From positions 1 to 45,819 of the forward strand of contig NW_026529186.1 of assembly GCF_026262505.1 (NCBI RefSeq): a stretch of 45,819 bases of DNA. The letters are read 5' to 3'. The stretch's first letter is position 1, and each line of letters opens with the position of its first letter. The notes beneath the pieces are model-generated. The model ran no database searches. It was not told where the DNA came from and saw only the letters and a list, made by a program, of their open reading frames with translations. Made by a program: the position numbers and the translations under genes. Source of the DNA: Trichomonas vaginalis G3. Lineage: Eukaryota > Parabasalia > Trichomonadida > Trichomonadidae. Below, one piece after another: positions 17,348 to 26,701 of this stretch.

Positions 17348-18765
17348 AATACCACCCATAAAGTCTTCTGAGTCAGCAAATGGAATGCCAAGCCAAAAGT
17401 TTGAACGGTCTCCATTTGTATATTGAGTTTTTTGACCTCCTGTATGAGTCCATACTTTCACATATGGCATAATAGAACTTTGCATTTCAGGGTTAATGGT
17501 TGTTGTGAAGTTGTTGTTAAAGTTCATAGCATCTAATGTCAAGTTGTATGACCTCATATCCTCAACTGTAGAATATTCTTCTCTTGGATAATATTTGCCA
17601 TCTATGTTTATATGATATTTAATACCGGGGTTGTAGAAACAAGAATAGTCATTTATAGTTCGTCTGAAAAGAACAAACATAGTATCTGCATGTTTCATTG
17701 CAGTTGTTAAAGCAATATCTGTTCTTGCACCTGGGTCAGCACTTTGGTTTCCAACTTCACCTGCAAAGTCTTTGACAGATATTTGGTGTATAGTGAACAT
17801 AAGTGGAACTGCAATATATTTGGCAGCTAAAGCATTTGAAATATCTGGGTCCAACATATAGACTGCAAGTCTGCTTTCTATTCTCTTGCATTCAAACTTT
17901 TCGCATGTGAACTTAACTGGGTCCCAAGCAGTATTGTTGTCTGCTGTTCCTGAGAAAGTAGTAGTTTACTTCATTGTTGAAGTTTGAGAAACCAAAGTCT
18001 AAGTCAACTTTGTCTTTGCACCATTTTCCAAATGGTATGCTGGCAGCTCCACCAGCTGTATCTGTAAGAGTGAATGGGTCTTGTGTTGGTGCAATGACTA
18101 AGTTATTTTTGCTTGGAGTAAGTTCGATAGAAATTTTTCCTGCCCAGTTTGGCAAGTATCTTAAAAACCTGAAGATGAGGAAAGATGACAAAGGAACTCT
18201 AAGTTTCAGTTTTACTTTGGTTACTGCTGCTGCAGTTTGTCCAGAAAGGTCAACATAAACTCCTGGAACGTTAGGGTCAAGTTTTCTTATTTCTCAATAG
18301 TTGCATACTGGTCTGTTTGTTCTCTAGCTTGTGGTTGTACTGAGTTTCTCAAAGCGAACCATTCATAGTTTGCCCATGTTACTGTTTGAACTAAGTCAGA
18401 GTTAGAATATATCTTATATCCATGAAAACTTCTGGAGCATATTGGTATCCGACATAGAAAATTCCATTGCAACCTTTCTTGTCAGACAACTTGACAGAAG
18501 GTTTTATTTCAATGTCTTGTTCCACGTATAAGAATGAGTTGTCAATAGAAATTATATGAAACCTGTCGCAAGCAATATCTACTGTTGTTGAAGAACCTTC
18601 TCCAAACTCACCTACGTTTCCATAAGAAATAGCAGTTGTATATTCGTAAGTTCCAGGAACTATTTCTGACCTTCTAATGGCATTGTCGCATTCGTTATAC
18701 CATTCGGAAACATTTCCGTTCATGGCATCCAAAACTGTTGGCGTTATATTCTGAGCGGCGTACAT
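17147..18765 (-). pseudogene. major capsid protein, double-jelly-roll type (copy A)
   Basis: A gene of about 540 residues, strand-rich, starting MYAAQNITPTVLDAMNG and ending ASIEQILAAGQ. Features seen in Polinton/adintovirus-like capsid proteins include a long series of short strands, LSSFLIFRFLRYLP, WAGKISIELTP and the aromatic WTHTGGQKTQYTNGDRSNFW segment. The capsid call rests on length, composition and place among ATPase, helicase and minor capsid genes. Broken, with about three breaks. It also holds the unoccupied version of the mariner target seen in copy B (around 17653). Confidence 0.7.
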
Positions 18766-18790
18766 TTCATATGGGTAAAAATATAGAATA
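18766..18790 (-). promoter_or_regulatory. start motif of the major capsid gene
   Basis: On the minus strand TATATTTTTACCCATATGAA leads straight into the ATG. It is the same motif as before the MGLF gene at 4392, which ties the two into one expression class. Confidence 0.5.
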
Positions 18791-18804
18791 GTTGGATTTA
18801 TTTG

Positions 18805-19221
18805 TCATAATAGAACCCACGTGGACCAAGCTTTACTTTCTTCCTGCTGAGTTTTTAACTCTTCTTTTCCTTCATTGCCACTACTTTCACTAGATGAAGT
18901 TACTTCTTCACTACTTTCACTTTGTTCTACTCTTCTCTTCTTCTTTGGTGTCGCTTTTGGTAACATGCCCTCTGCTTCAAGTTGTTGCATCTTTGCATCA
19001 TGTTCACCTAGTATGTTGTAAATTTCCCATGTCCTTTTTGCCTTTAGGCTCTGGTCGCCCATCTCAGGTATCCTATATCCTAGAAAGATTTCGTCATAGT
19101 TTGTATTTGAGTCTTCGCTTATTGTTTGCATGACTCTTTCCTGAGTTTCCGGTTCAAGCTCTTCAAACAGAGCTTGTCCATATGGAATAAGCTTGTTTCC
19201 AAATAATGTTTTTGTAGCCAT
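18805..19221 (-). CDS. acidic-tailed protein of unknown function (copy A)
   Basis: 138 residues, starting MATKTLFGNKLIPYGQALF (an in-frame ATG 24 bases further up is less likely because it falls in the next gene). A globular N-terminal half is followed by PKKKRRVEQ, identical in form to the SV40-type nuclear localisation signal, and a Ser/Glu-rich tail. A nuclear role is plausible for a DNA element; the family is unknown. Looks whole. Confidence 0.55.
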   Translation of the reverse strand: MATKTLFGNKLIPYGQALFEELEPETQERVMQTISEDSNTNYDEIFLGYRIPEMGDQSLKAKRTWEIYNILGEHDAKMQQLEAEGMLPKATPKKKRRVEQSESSEEVTSSSESSGNEGKEELKTQQEESKAWSTWVLL

Positions 19222-19224
19222 TCT

Positions 19225-20301
19225 GGTTTCTTTCCATGTTACCAATTATATCTTTTGTGAATGGGAAAGCTTTTACCCAAACGTTTCAGGCTTGGGTCAT
19301 TTATTTCTGTGTTGGTTTTATTTTGTCAAGGAACATGTTTTTCAATACTAACATTTCATTTGGTACTGTCCATTTGAGTTTTCTTAAATATTCATCCCTT
19401 CTCGGTTCATTGTCTGCAAAGTAAGTTTTTATGACATTTTGCAAACTTTCGTTTGCAAGGTCATGTACAATAGGTTCTCTTCCTTCTCTCTCCCTAACTC
19501 TCTTCTAAACTCTTCACCAAATATACCATCTCTATGGTCTGTGTAGTTCTTTGAGATAAATGTTTTAGAACGTCAGGTGTTATATTTCCATCAGCCATGT
19601 TCATTTCATACTGGTTCAAAATATCTGCATGTTTCATATCTTTCAATGGCATTAAAGCTGCGCTGAAAATACCAGCTATATCTGGTTCACCATTCACTTC
19701 CATTGCGTCTACAACATCTTGGAATTGTGGTTGTAAGTTTATGAACCACCTATCCGGGTTAGCTTTATGACCCCATCTCATTGTAGTTCCATAGTCTGCA
19801 GAAACAAAAGTAGGTTTGTTTCCATATTGGCTAGGTTCTGAATGAACTTTAAACAATGTTTCATTTCTATATGTTTTGTTGAAATTTAACCTTTTATTTT
19901 CACCGAGTTCATCCAAAGATTGAACGTTATATGCTCGTAAGTAAAAAGGGTTGTTGTATTTGTGTACATTTTCTTTCAGTTCTCCATTCTATGCTGAATA
20001 TTTTCATCTGATGTTGGAGTCTTTGTATGTCGGCAAACATTTTTCGATATTCTTCTACCATGTCAGCCGAATTTTTCTTAGACTCTTGGAAAGATTCCAT
20101 ATTCACCTCATACTCTTGTTGAGGGTCAAGATTTTTCGGCTGTTCCAAATCTTCATCTAGTTCTGTGAAGTTAGTTTCCAAAGGAGGGACTTGTTCGTTT
20201 CCTTCAGGCTCTTCTAGCTGTTGTTGCTGAACTATTTCTTCCATGTCTGGTTGTATCTGAACTTCTTCCTGTGGAGTTTCTTGTACCTCATCTGCTGGCA
20301 T
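19225..20301 (-). pseudogene. Glu/Gln-rich coiled-coil protein (copy A)
   Basis: About 350 residues. The start MPADEVQETPQEEVQIQ leads an acidic, Gln-rich disordered region and a coiled coil (NMESFQESKKNSADMVEEYR). A globular part follows with WGHKANPDRWFINLQPQFQDVV. Broken, with about three breaks. It sits between two other probable virion or scaffold genes on the same strand. Function unknown. Confidence 0.5.
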
Positions 20302-20302
20302 T

Positions 20303-22128
20303 TCATATATTCCGAGACCGTTTTAACAATTCCCTATCTAAGTCATCCGGACTCATAAACCTTTCTTCTTTCGTTCCGTCTTTATTTTTTACGCGTTTCA
20401 TGAAGAGAGTTGAATTGTCATTTAGCTCTGACACCAAATATCTCGGAGTAAATTCAGTCATGTCATTTGGATGATATGCTATTAAATCATATCCCTTAGC
20501 GAGCTTGTATTTTCCAGGTTTGAAATTATATCCCATTTGGTGCTGAACCATAAAGCTAAATAGGTTCGGGTCAGTATTTCCTTCCTTGAACTTTCTAATA
20601 GCTTCTTTATATCTGTCACTAAAGTCAAGAGTATCTGGGTAACCATAGTCTTCTTAAGCATTTTTAAGAAATCTTGGTTTCCTTGTTCTCTACTTCTTTT
20701 ATGTCCTTGCTCTGTTTGTGGTTGTTGTTGTGCAGGGTTTTGAACTGTTGGTTGCTGTGCTGGTTGTGGAGGTGGTTGTTGTGCTGGTTGTTGTTGTGGT
20801 GCTGGATTTTGAACTGTTGGTTTTGGTGCATGCCTGTGTCTGTGTCCATGTGACGATGTAAATGTTTTAGGTAGTCCTGGTGCAGGTGCTTCTCTTGGAG
20901 GGTTTGGTGGTATATAAGTTCCACTAGCTAGTATATAAGTTCCACCAGCTGGTATATAAGTTCCACCAGCTGGCACATATGTTCCATCTGCAGCATAGTG
21001 TCCTACCTGACTTTTCGTTTTTAAGAAAGCATTTACTAGGTCTGTTTTGGTCTGTTGTAACTCTTTTTCTTGACTTTCCACAACAGTTGCTCTAACGGCG
21101 TCATAGGCACTTTGAACTGCCTGTCTCGTTGCTGCATCTGTTATTTTCGTTATATTTTGTGCTACTTCTTTTAACTCTTTGTCGAAACCTTCAGACTTCA
21201 GTTTCTTTCCAGATGAGAAGTCGTTCACTTGTTTCACCTTACTATGAAGAGCTTCGAAGGCGTTCTTAAAGTCAGCATTTGTTAAAGCTTCATTTGAACT
21301 GTCTTCATCCGCTTGTATTTTTGTCCTTATTGACCCTATAAGCTGGGCTGCTTTAGCGTTGGCTTGGGCATCTAACCAGTCATTGTTAGCTTTTATATAT
21401 TCTGCGCTTTTCATTGCCTTTTGCATGGCTGCGTCGTTATTTTTACTTTCTTGTGCTAAGTTTTCATACTGTACGGTTTGGTTTTGCAACTGTAAAAGTT
21501 TTTCTGCCTTTACATTTGCTTCAACTTCTTTTTTATACTCATCGCTATCCATATATGTCTTCAGGGCTTTTTGTTTTATCTCTTCATCTTTCAGTACTTT
21601 ATATTGAGTAGTATGGTTTTTCAAATTTACAACATCTTGTTCCATTTTTGCTACTTCTGCTGCTTTTTCTGACACTTTTTTCGCATATTCCTCTGTACTT
21701 AGTTCTTTCAGTTGTTCTTCTTTCTTCTTTTTCTCTACGTTTAACTCATTGAGTTTCTTTGTGTGTCTGTCATATTCTAGTTTCTTTTCGTTTTCACTTA
21801 TTTGCTTCTGTATGTCTATGTTTGACTTTTTGACATCTGTTATTTGATTTTTGAGTGAACTCAAATTCATTTGACTTTGAGGGTTATAAGCTGTTCCGTC
21901 TGCAGCTCCACCATAGCCTGCCATTTTCGCTAAAAGTGCCGCTCTTAAACCTCCACTCTGTGCACCAATAACTCGGTTTAAGAGCATAGGGTTGCTTGAC
22001 ATTTGTTGCAACATAGTGGGGTCATTCAGCATTTGTTGTTGCAACTGTTGTTGTGGTGTCAGTTTTACTATTGGATGTTTCAATGCTCTCTTCCTCTTAC
22101 GTATATTCTTACGTAGCTTACGTGGCAT
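20303..22128 (-). pseudogene. large coiled-coil, Gln/Pro-rich protein (copy A)
   Basis: About 600 residues. The N-terminus is very basic (MPRKLRKNIRKRKRALKHP), then a Gln-rich stretch, KMAGYGGAADG and a long coiled coil of about 280 residues. Four short repeats of GTYIPAG type follow, then a His-rich and Pro/Gln-rich linker and a C-terminal globular end (MVQHQMGYNFKPGKYKLAKG). The layout suggests a DNA-contacting scaffold or core protein. Broken, with about two breaks. It is the last gene before the right end of the element. Confidence 0.55.
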
Positions 22129-22363
22129 TTTAAGTGAAGTTAAAAAGCGGTTTTTGACAGATGTTTATATGACACTTTTTGTTCAGCACAAAAAACTACT
22201 CGGTCAAAGTGTTGTCAGTTTTGTAAAATAACCGTCCTATCTCATTCTATAAGGGGGAAAGTCTTCTCAAAGTATACTTCCTTGGAACGCCCGTAACTTT
22301 TCCTGTAGCGACGATAGACCCTTACTTGTCCGGACAAAGTTATACTATTTTGAGTGCTCTACA
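22129..22363. other. right-end subterminal region of copy A
   Basis: It starts with the T-run start motif of the preceding minus-strand gene (CTTTTTAACTTCACTTAAA before its ATG). The rest, rich in short GC patches, encodes nothing recognisable. Confidence 0.45.
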
Positions 22364-22511
22364 AAAAAAGTCAACGGCGACGACTCTCAAAAATTTTTTA
22401 TGGGCTAGAGGGCGCAACGCGCCTGGAGGCCCATCCCAAGAAAAAAAAACTTCAGGGCTAGAGGGCGCAACGCGCCTGGAGGCCCCACTACCTTTTTTTT
22501 TTTTTTTTTCA
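22364..22511 (+). repeat. terminal inverted repeat, right end of copy A
   Basis: From AAAAAAAGTCAACGGC through two direct copies of GGGCTAGAGGGCGCAACGCG (with CTGGAGGCC following) to CCCCACTACC and a T-run. The reverse complement lies at 25476-25656 at the start of copy B. Each GC-rich unit can form a GGCGC/GCGCC hairpin. Facing inverted ends around a foreign spacer fit the right end of one element and the left end of the next. Confidence 0.65.
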
Positions 22512-22650
22512 TGTATTACACAACATTTGTCTCTGAATCATATTTAATAATATTTTGATGTTAATCAATGGCAAACCCAAATTTTAGCTAAAAGTGACAG
22601 GGAAAAAAACGTTTAGTATTAAAAAAAGACCGATGAGAGCTTCGTTCGAA

Positions 22651-22720
22651 ATATAGAGGGAACTGAGAATGCGCAACCATTCTCAGGGAATATTGGATGC
22701 TATTCCCGTTCCCTCTGTAT
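22651..22720. repeat. perfect nested hairpin (three-way junction)
   Basis: The outer stem AGAGGGAAC (22655-22663) pairs with GTTCCCTCT (22708-22716), extended outward by ATAT/GTAT with one T-G pair. Inside, TGAGAATG pairs with CATTCTCA around loop CGCAAC, and GGGAATA pairs with TATTCCC around loop TTGGATGC. No base is left unpaired at the junction. Confidence 0.85.
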
Positions 22721-22759
22721 GGAAAATTGAGGTTTTCAAAGGGAGTTAAAATAATATTA

Positions 22760-23352
22760 AATTTATACTAATTTACTTCAAAATACAAAAGTATTTGACA
22801 GCTAAAATTAGTTACTTTAGCAAGCCTATCAATACCCTTTTACGATTATTGTTACTTTTTCGAAATAAAAGTAAAAACAAATTTATACTAATTTACTTCA
22901 AAATACAAAAGTATTTGACAGCTAAAATTAGTTACTTTAGCAAGCCTATCAATACCCTTTTACGATTATTGCTACTTTTTCGAAATAAAAGTAAAAACAA
23001 ATTTATACTAATTTACTTCAAAATACAAAAGTATTTGACAGCTAAAATTAGTTACTTTAGCAAGCCTATCAATACCCTTTTACGATTATTGCTACTTTTT
23101 CGAAATAAAAGTAAAAACAAATTTATACTAATTTACTTCAAAATACAAAAGTATTTGACAGCTAAAATTAGTTACTTTAGCAAGCCTATCAATACCCTTT
23201 TACGATTATTGCTACTTTTTCGAAATAAAAGTAAAAACAAATTTATACTAATTTACTTCAAAATACAAAAGTATTTGACAGCTAAAATTAGTTACTTTAG
23301 CAAGCCTATCAATACCCTTTTACGATTATTGCTACTTTTTCGAAATAAAATA
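22760..23352. repeat. 120-bp tandem array, about five units
   Basis: About 4.9 nearly identical units with a period of exactly 120 bp. Each unit has ACTAATTT/AAATTAGT arms around a near-palindrome (TCAAAATAC/GTATTTGA). The array lies just downstream of the transposase stop on the other strand. Because 120 is a multiple of three, it keeps an accidental frame open on the plus strand. Confidence 0.9.
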
Positions 23353-23428
23353 AATTTATTATCAAAAACCTTTTTTTCTTAGTAAAAATAAAAATGTTAT
23401 TTTATATCAAGTTTTTATTCATAAATTT

Positions 23429-25101
23429 TTATAATGTTGTATAAATTTGAAGGTGGAAATCTGTAATAATTTTATCTTGAAAAGACTTGGCATTCTCAAC
23501 AATGAATTGAGGGGTATTGCATCCAAATTCTGTAATTTGCGTGAGAATACTAAGCTTGATTTCCATTGGGATACTTAATTTCGAAAAATACTGGGTCATT
23601 CGTTTTTGAACCTTTGCTGCCTTGACAACTTTATCAAGTAGGTCATCTAAACCCAATTGAAGCGTATTTAAGTTTGCTGATGAGTTAACTATTAACGATT
23701 TAATTTTATCAGTGAGCATTATACATTTTTCTGTATCCAGTCTGATTGTAGACTTTTTTGGCTTTTTTTCAGATGGCAACGGATTTGGAATTTTGTCTCT
23801 GAGCCTTATATCTTGAGAAATTCTGTAATAAAATGAAGGAACGATAAAATCGATTAATTTCATCACAAATCGATCAAATCTCATGAAAATTGTTCCGCCA
23901 AAGTAGTAATATTTAATTTTTTTGTTAATCGATTCTGAAATGTTATTTGTGAGAGCTAAATTTTCATCTCTTTCAGCGGCTGTCCATCTTTCTTGGTTTG
24001 ATATCCATTGATTTTGTATGTATTTTGAAAATTCTGGGAATTTTTCGGCTATTTCCAGAATTTTTTTGAACGTTGGTTCAATCCATTCTTTCTTGCCATT
24101 TCTGCCGTATGCAAGATAGTTCATTTTTGTATCTAATATCAATTTGTCTGAACTCTCAAATGCATAATCTTTCAAATTTTTTCTGAACGCCCTCATTACA
24201 TGAACTGCACACCAATGAAGGATAACTTCTGGAAAAGAGTTGATAATCGCATTTTCGATTTCTTGTGCACAATCTGACATAAAATATTTTGGTTTTACTT
24301 TTGCCCAGTTAAAAAATGCCTTGAGACAGAATGCAATATTTTCTGAAGTGTTTGGATAAACGACAAATTGAAAAATTGGGAATGCATGTGTATTTGGAAA
24401 TTTGGCTGATATCATGTAAAACAACATTTTAAATTCAAGTAATGAATGGGTTGCATCAATAAAATGCTCTTTCACAATTTTGATTATGTCCAGAAATTTG
24501 AAAGAAGCATAATAAAAGATTAATTTCTTTGGTTTGTTGTAATTATCGACATCGAAATAAATTAAATCTTTTGGTGACTCTTGTTCTTTGATACCCTTAA
24601 ATAATTGAGTTAACTTGAATTGATTATCATCGTACTTTTGAATACCTTTGATCTTTTTATTTCCTTTTTCCTGAATTGTTTTCATTTGATCTGAAGATGC
24701 ATTCAAAAAAGATGGCCTGTTAAGTGGATCATCCAGATCAAGTTTTTTGTCGCATTCAATTTGAGCCATTTTCGGATCACCCCCCTGTTTTATAAAATTA
24801 ATAAGTACCCGACGATAGCATTGTGATAATGTGTGGTATTTCTTTGTCTCATCTTTGATTTGATTGTGATTATGTGTTCCATTATATTCTGTTAGGATAT
24901 ATTCTTCATCATCCTTTAGAAATGAGATACATGCTTCACATTTATCTGCACTGCACCTGAATTTTAATTTTGTTCCCCCTAAATTTGGATTTTTTTTAAT
25001 TGATATGGACAACCTGCATGGCATTCGTTATCAATGACTGCTTTCATAGCATCTATATAAGATAGCCTTTCTTTAAGTTCGCATGGTGTATCGATATGCA
25101 T
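23429..25101 (-). pseudogene. Mutator-like (MULE) transposase, TvMULE type
   Basis: The main frame (23429-25024) encodes 531 residues. It has a Cys/His finger of the FLYWCH/WRKY-GCM1 kind (FRCSADKCEAC, then HNHNQ) at residues 24-55. The MULE DDE core follows, with D190 in FIDATH, D251 in MSDCAQE, the LHWCAVH signature at 269-275 and E364 in NNISESINKK. About 36 more N-terminal residues (MHIDTPCELKERL, then NECHAGCPYQLKK) lie upstream in another frame, from an ATG at 25101. They join at an eight-base A-run, so the gene is probably shifted by one base there, or the run is miscounted. Otherwise it looks intact. Confidence 0.88.
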
Positions 25102-25475
25102 CAAAAAAATGAAATGAAATTTCAATATCAAAAAAAGCACAAAATTTGAAAAAATTCACAAATCTCGGTTTCTGAAAGAAAATGGCCTCTTAAACTTTGT
25201 GCATATATTCATCTATAAGACACATTGTATCCATATATTATTTAGCCAACACAACTTATCTGGTATCGAGAAAATTCAAAAAAAGCACAAAATTTGAAAA
25301 TTGCTCGGTTCTACATTCAAAATAAATTTCATTAATTTTTACGTACATATTAAGGTACTTATCTTCTACATATATAATCTTCATTAGATATATACATGAT
25401 AAATAAAATTCATAAAACATTAAAAATCAAAAAATTAGATGAACCCTGGCAATTAAACTTTATTAAATAATAGTT
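25102..25475. other. AT-rich DNA upstream of the MULE gene
   Basis: Two copies of TCAAAAAAAGCACAAAATTT (about 25128 and 25275) lie upstream of the transposase start and may be regulatory or end sequences of the MULE. No gene was seen. Confidence 0.4.
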
Positions 25476-25656
25476 AAAAAAAAAAAAAAAAAAAAAGGTA
25501 GTGGGGCCTCCAGGCGCGTTGCGCCCTCTAGCCCTGAAGTTTTTTTTTTCTTGGGATGGGCCTCCAGGCACTTCGTGCCCTCTAGCCCATAAGAAATTTT
25601 TCCCAAGACCCAAGAGGAGGACCGAACCCCAGCCGACCAGCCGTTGACTTTTTTGT
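25476..25656 (-). repeat. terminal inverted repeat, left end of copy B
   Basis: Reverse complement of 22364-22511: an A-run, GGTAGTGGGG, two GC-rich hairpin units, then AAGTCAACGGC in inverted form near 25640-25650. One hairpin unit has changed on both stem arms (GGCAC/GTGCC in place of GGCGC/GCGCC). The arm is about 30 bases longer than its partner. Confidence 0.65.
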
Positions 25657-25743
25657 TTCGCTTTTCACAAATTATATATGTTTTCATGTTTTGTCACTTT
25701 TCTGTCACTTTTCAGGAAAAAACATTTTTATTATTATATATAA

Positions 25744-26562
25744 ATGAATTTTACAAAACCACCGTTACCCTTCTTTGGAAATAAGAGTAGATGTAAAGAT
25801 ATTCTATTGAGAGAACTTAAGAAACTACCGAATGGTCTAACATTTGTAGATTTGTTCGGTGGAAGTTTCTATATATCCCATTTGTGCCATACAATATTCC
25901 CAGACTCAAAGATTATATGCAATGACTTCGACAACTATATGGACCGTCTCAAACATATACCAGACACAAACAATATATTGAAAGAGTTAAAAGAAAAGAT
26001 ACCTATAGGTAAGATGGAATGTATACCATTAGATAAGAAAAATATTGTGAGAGAGGTTTTGAAAAAAGCAGAATATATAGACTGGGATAGTATATCTGCT
26101 AGACTATTATATAGTGGTGCTATAAGAGTTCATGACATTGAAACACTTATGTCAAAAGTTTTATATCTTAACTATACAAATGTTTTCAAAGAGGACATAG
26201 AAAAATATATTGAGGGTATAGAGTTTGTGAGATGTCGTTGGACAGAGTTGTATGAAAAATATAAAGACAAGGAAAATGTTTTCTTTATAGTGGACCCGCC
26301 GTTCTATAACACATGGGATTTTCAATACCAAGTAGACTGGACTTTGAGAGACTCTTTAGAAACTTTAGACGTTTTACATAACCATCCATGCTTTTACTTT
26401 ACATCCGATAAAAGTGGTTTGGAAACCGTTATGAGATGGTTAGAGGACATACATGACTATGAGTTTAGATATGACAAGATAGAATATGAGAGAGGTCCTA
26501 TAAACTGGAGAAAGTGTCATAACAAAGAAATTTTACTAGTAAGTAAATGTGGTTTGAAATAG
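25744..26562 (+). CDS. D12-class DNA adenine methyltransferase (Dam-like, copy B)
   Basis: A whole-looking protein of 272 residues. The order of motifs is that of class-alpha N6-adenine methyltransferases: PLPFFGNKSR near the N-terminus (SAM contact), FVDLFGGSFYIS (residues 34-45, motif I) and FFIVDPPFYNTWDF (about 180, the DPPY-type catalytic motif IV, here DPPF). The family often methylates GATC, and AGATCT palindromes are concentrated in this element. It is the first gene inside the left end. Confidence 0.9.
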   Translation: MNFTKPPLPFFGNKSRCKDILLRELKKLPNGLTFVDLFGGSFYISHLCHTIFPDSKIICNDFDNYMDRLKHIPDTNNILKELKEKIPIGKMECIPLDKKNIVREVLKKAEYIDWDSISARLLYSGAIRVHDIETLMSKVLYLNYTNVFKEDIEKYIEGIEFVRCRWTELYEKYKDKENVFFIVDPPFYNTWDFQYQVDWTLRDSLETLDVLHNHPCFYFTSDKSGLETVMRWLEDIHDYEFRYDKIEYERGPINWRKCHNKEILLVSKCGLK

Positions 26563-26678
26563 GACTACTTGTTTTAGGTTTTTTCCATTGTGTCATTTAT
26601 TTATTTGACGTGGCAGAAAGGTACAGAGAATATGAAGATGAACCAATGCCTGCAAATGTTCAGTATATGTACTCGTAA
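26547..26678 (+). CDS. 43-residue single-span membrane protein (copy B)
   Basis: The ATG at 26547 overlaps the end of the methyltransferase gene by 16 bases. The protein has one hydrophobic span (IGLLVLGFFHCVIYLF, residues 5-20) and a charged end (ERYREYEDEP). The size and design are like small viral membrane proteins. The tight overlap and the adjacent start of the next gene support it. Confidence 0.5.
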   Translation: MWFEIGLLVLGFFHCVIYLFDVAERYREYEDEPMPANVQYMYS

Positions 26679-26701
26679 GAGATATTTTGATCTAATATTA
26701 A

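Larger units (their letters stand above)
2861..22511. mobile_element. Maverick/Polinton-like virus element, copy A (left part missing)
   Basis: This is a fossil virus-like element. Its parts in order are fibre tip, integrase, unknown virion-like genes, a repeat module, two KilA-N proteins, packaging ATPase, SF3 helicase, likely minor capsid protein, major capsid protein, two coiled-coil genes and a terminal inverted repeat. The left third (methyltransferase to fibre shaft in copy B) is absent. About half of the genes look whole; the rest carry roughly one to three breaks each. Several proteins are nearly the same as in copy B (the 139-residue protein at 13707 differs at one position), so the copy is young. 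No DNA polymerase gene was recognised. Confidence 0.85.
22512..25475. mobile_element. spacer with a MULE DNA transposon between copies A and B
   Basis: The spacer holds a Mutator-like transposase gene, a 120-bp tandem array and a nested hairpin. No terminal inverted repeat of the MULE itself could be drawn inside the spacer. The MULE limits are therefore unknown. The alternative, that the GC-rich repeats on both sides are the MULE's own ends, cannot be excluded by this window alone. Confidence 0.4.

Noticed and set aside
22795-23382. 195-residue plus-strand ORF
   Set aside because: It is the translation of the 120-bp array, whose period is a multiple of three; no start context and no non-repeat sequence supports it.
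22364-25656. GC-rich inverted repeats as the ends of the MULE
   Set aside because: Not excluded, but less likely: the repeats adjoin the first and last genes of the virus-like element exactly where its ends are expected, and no MULE-type target duplication was seen outside them.
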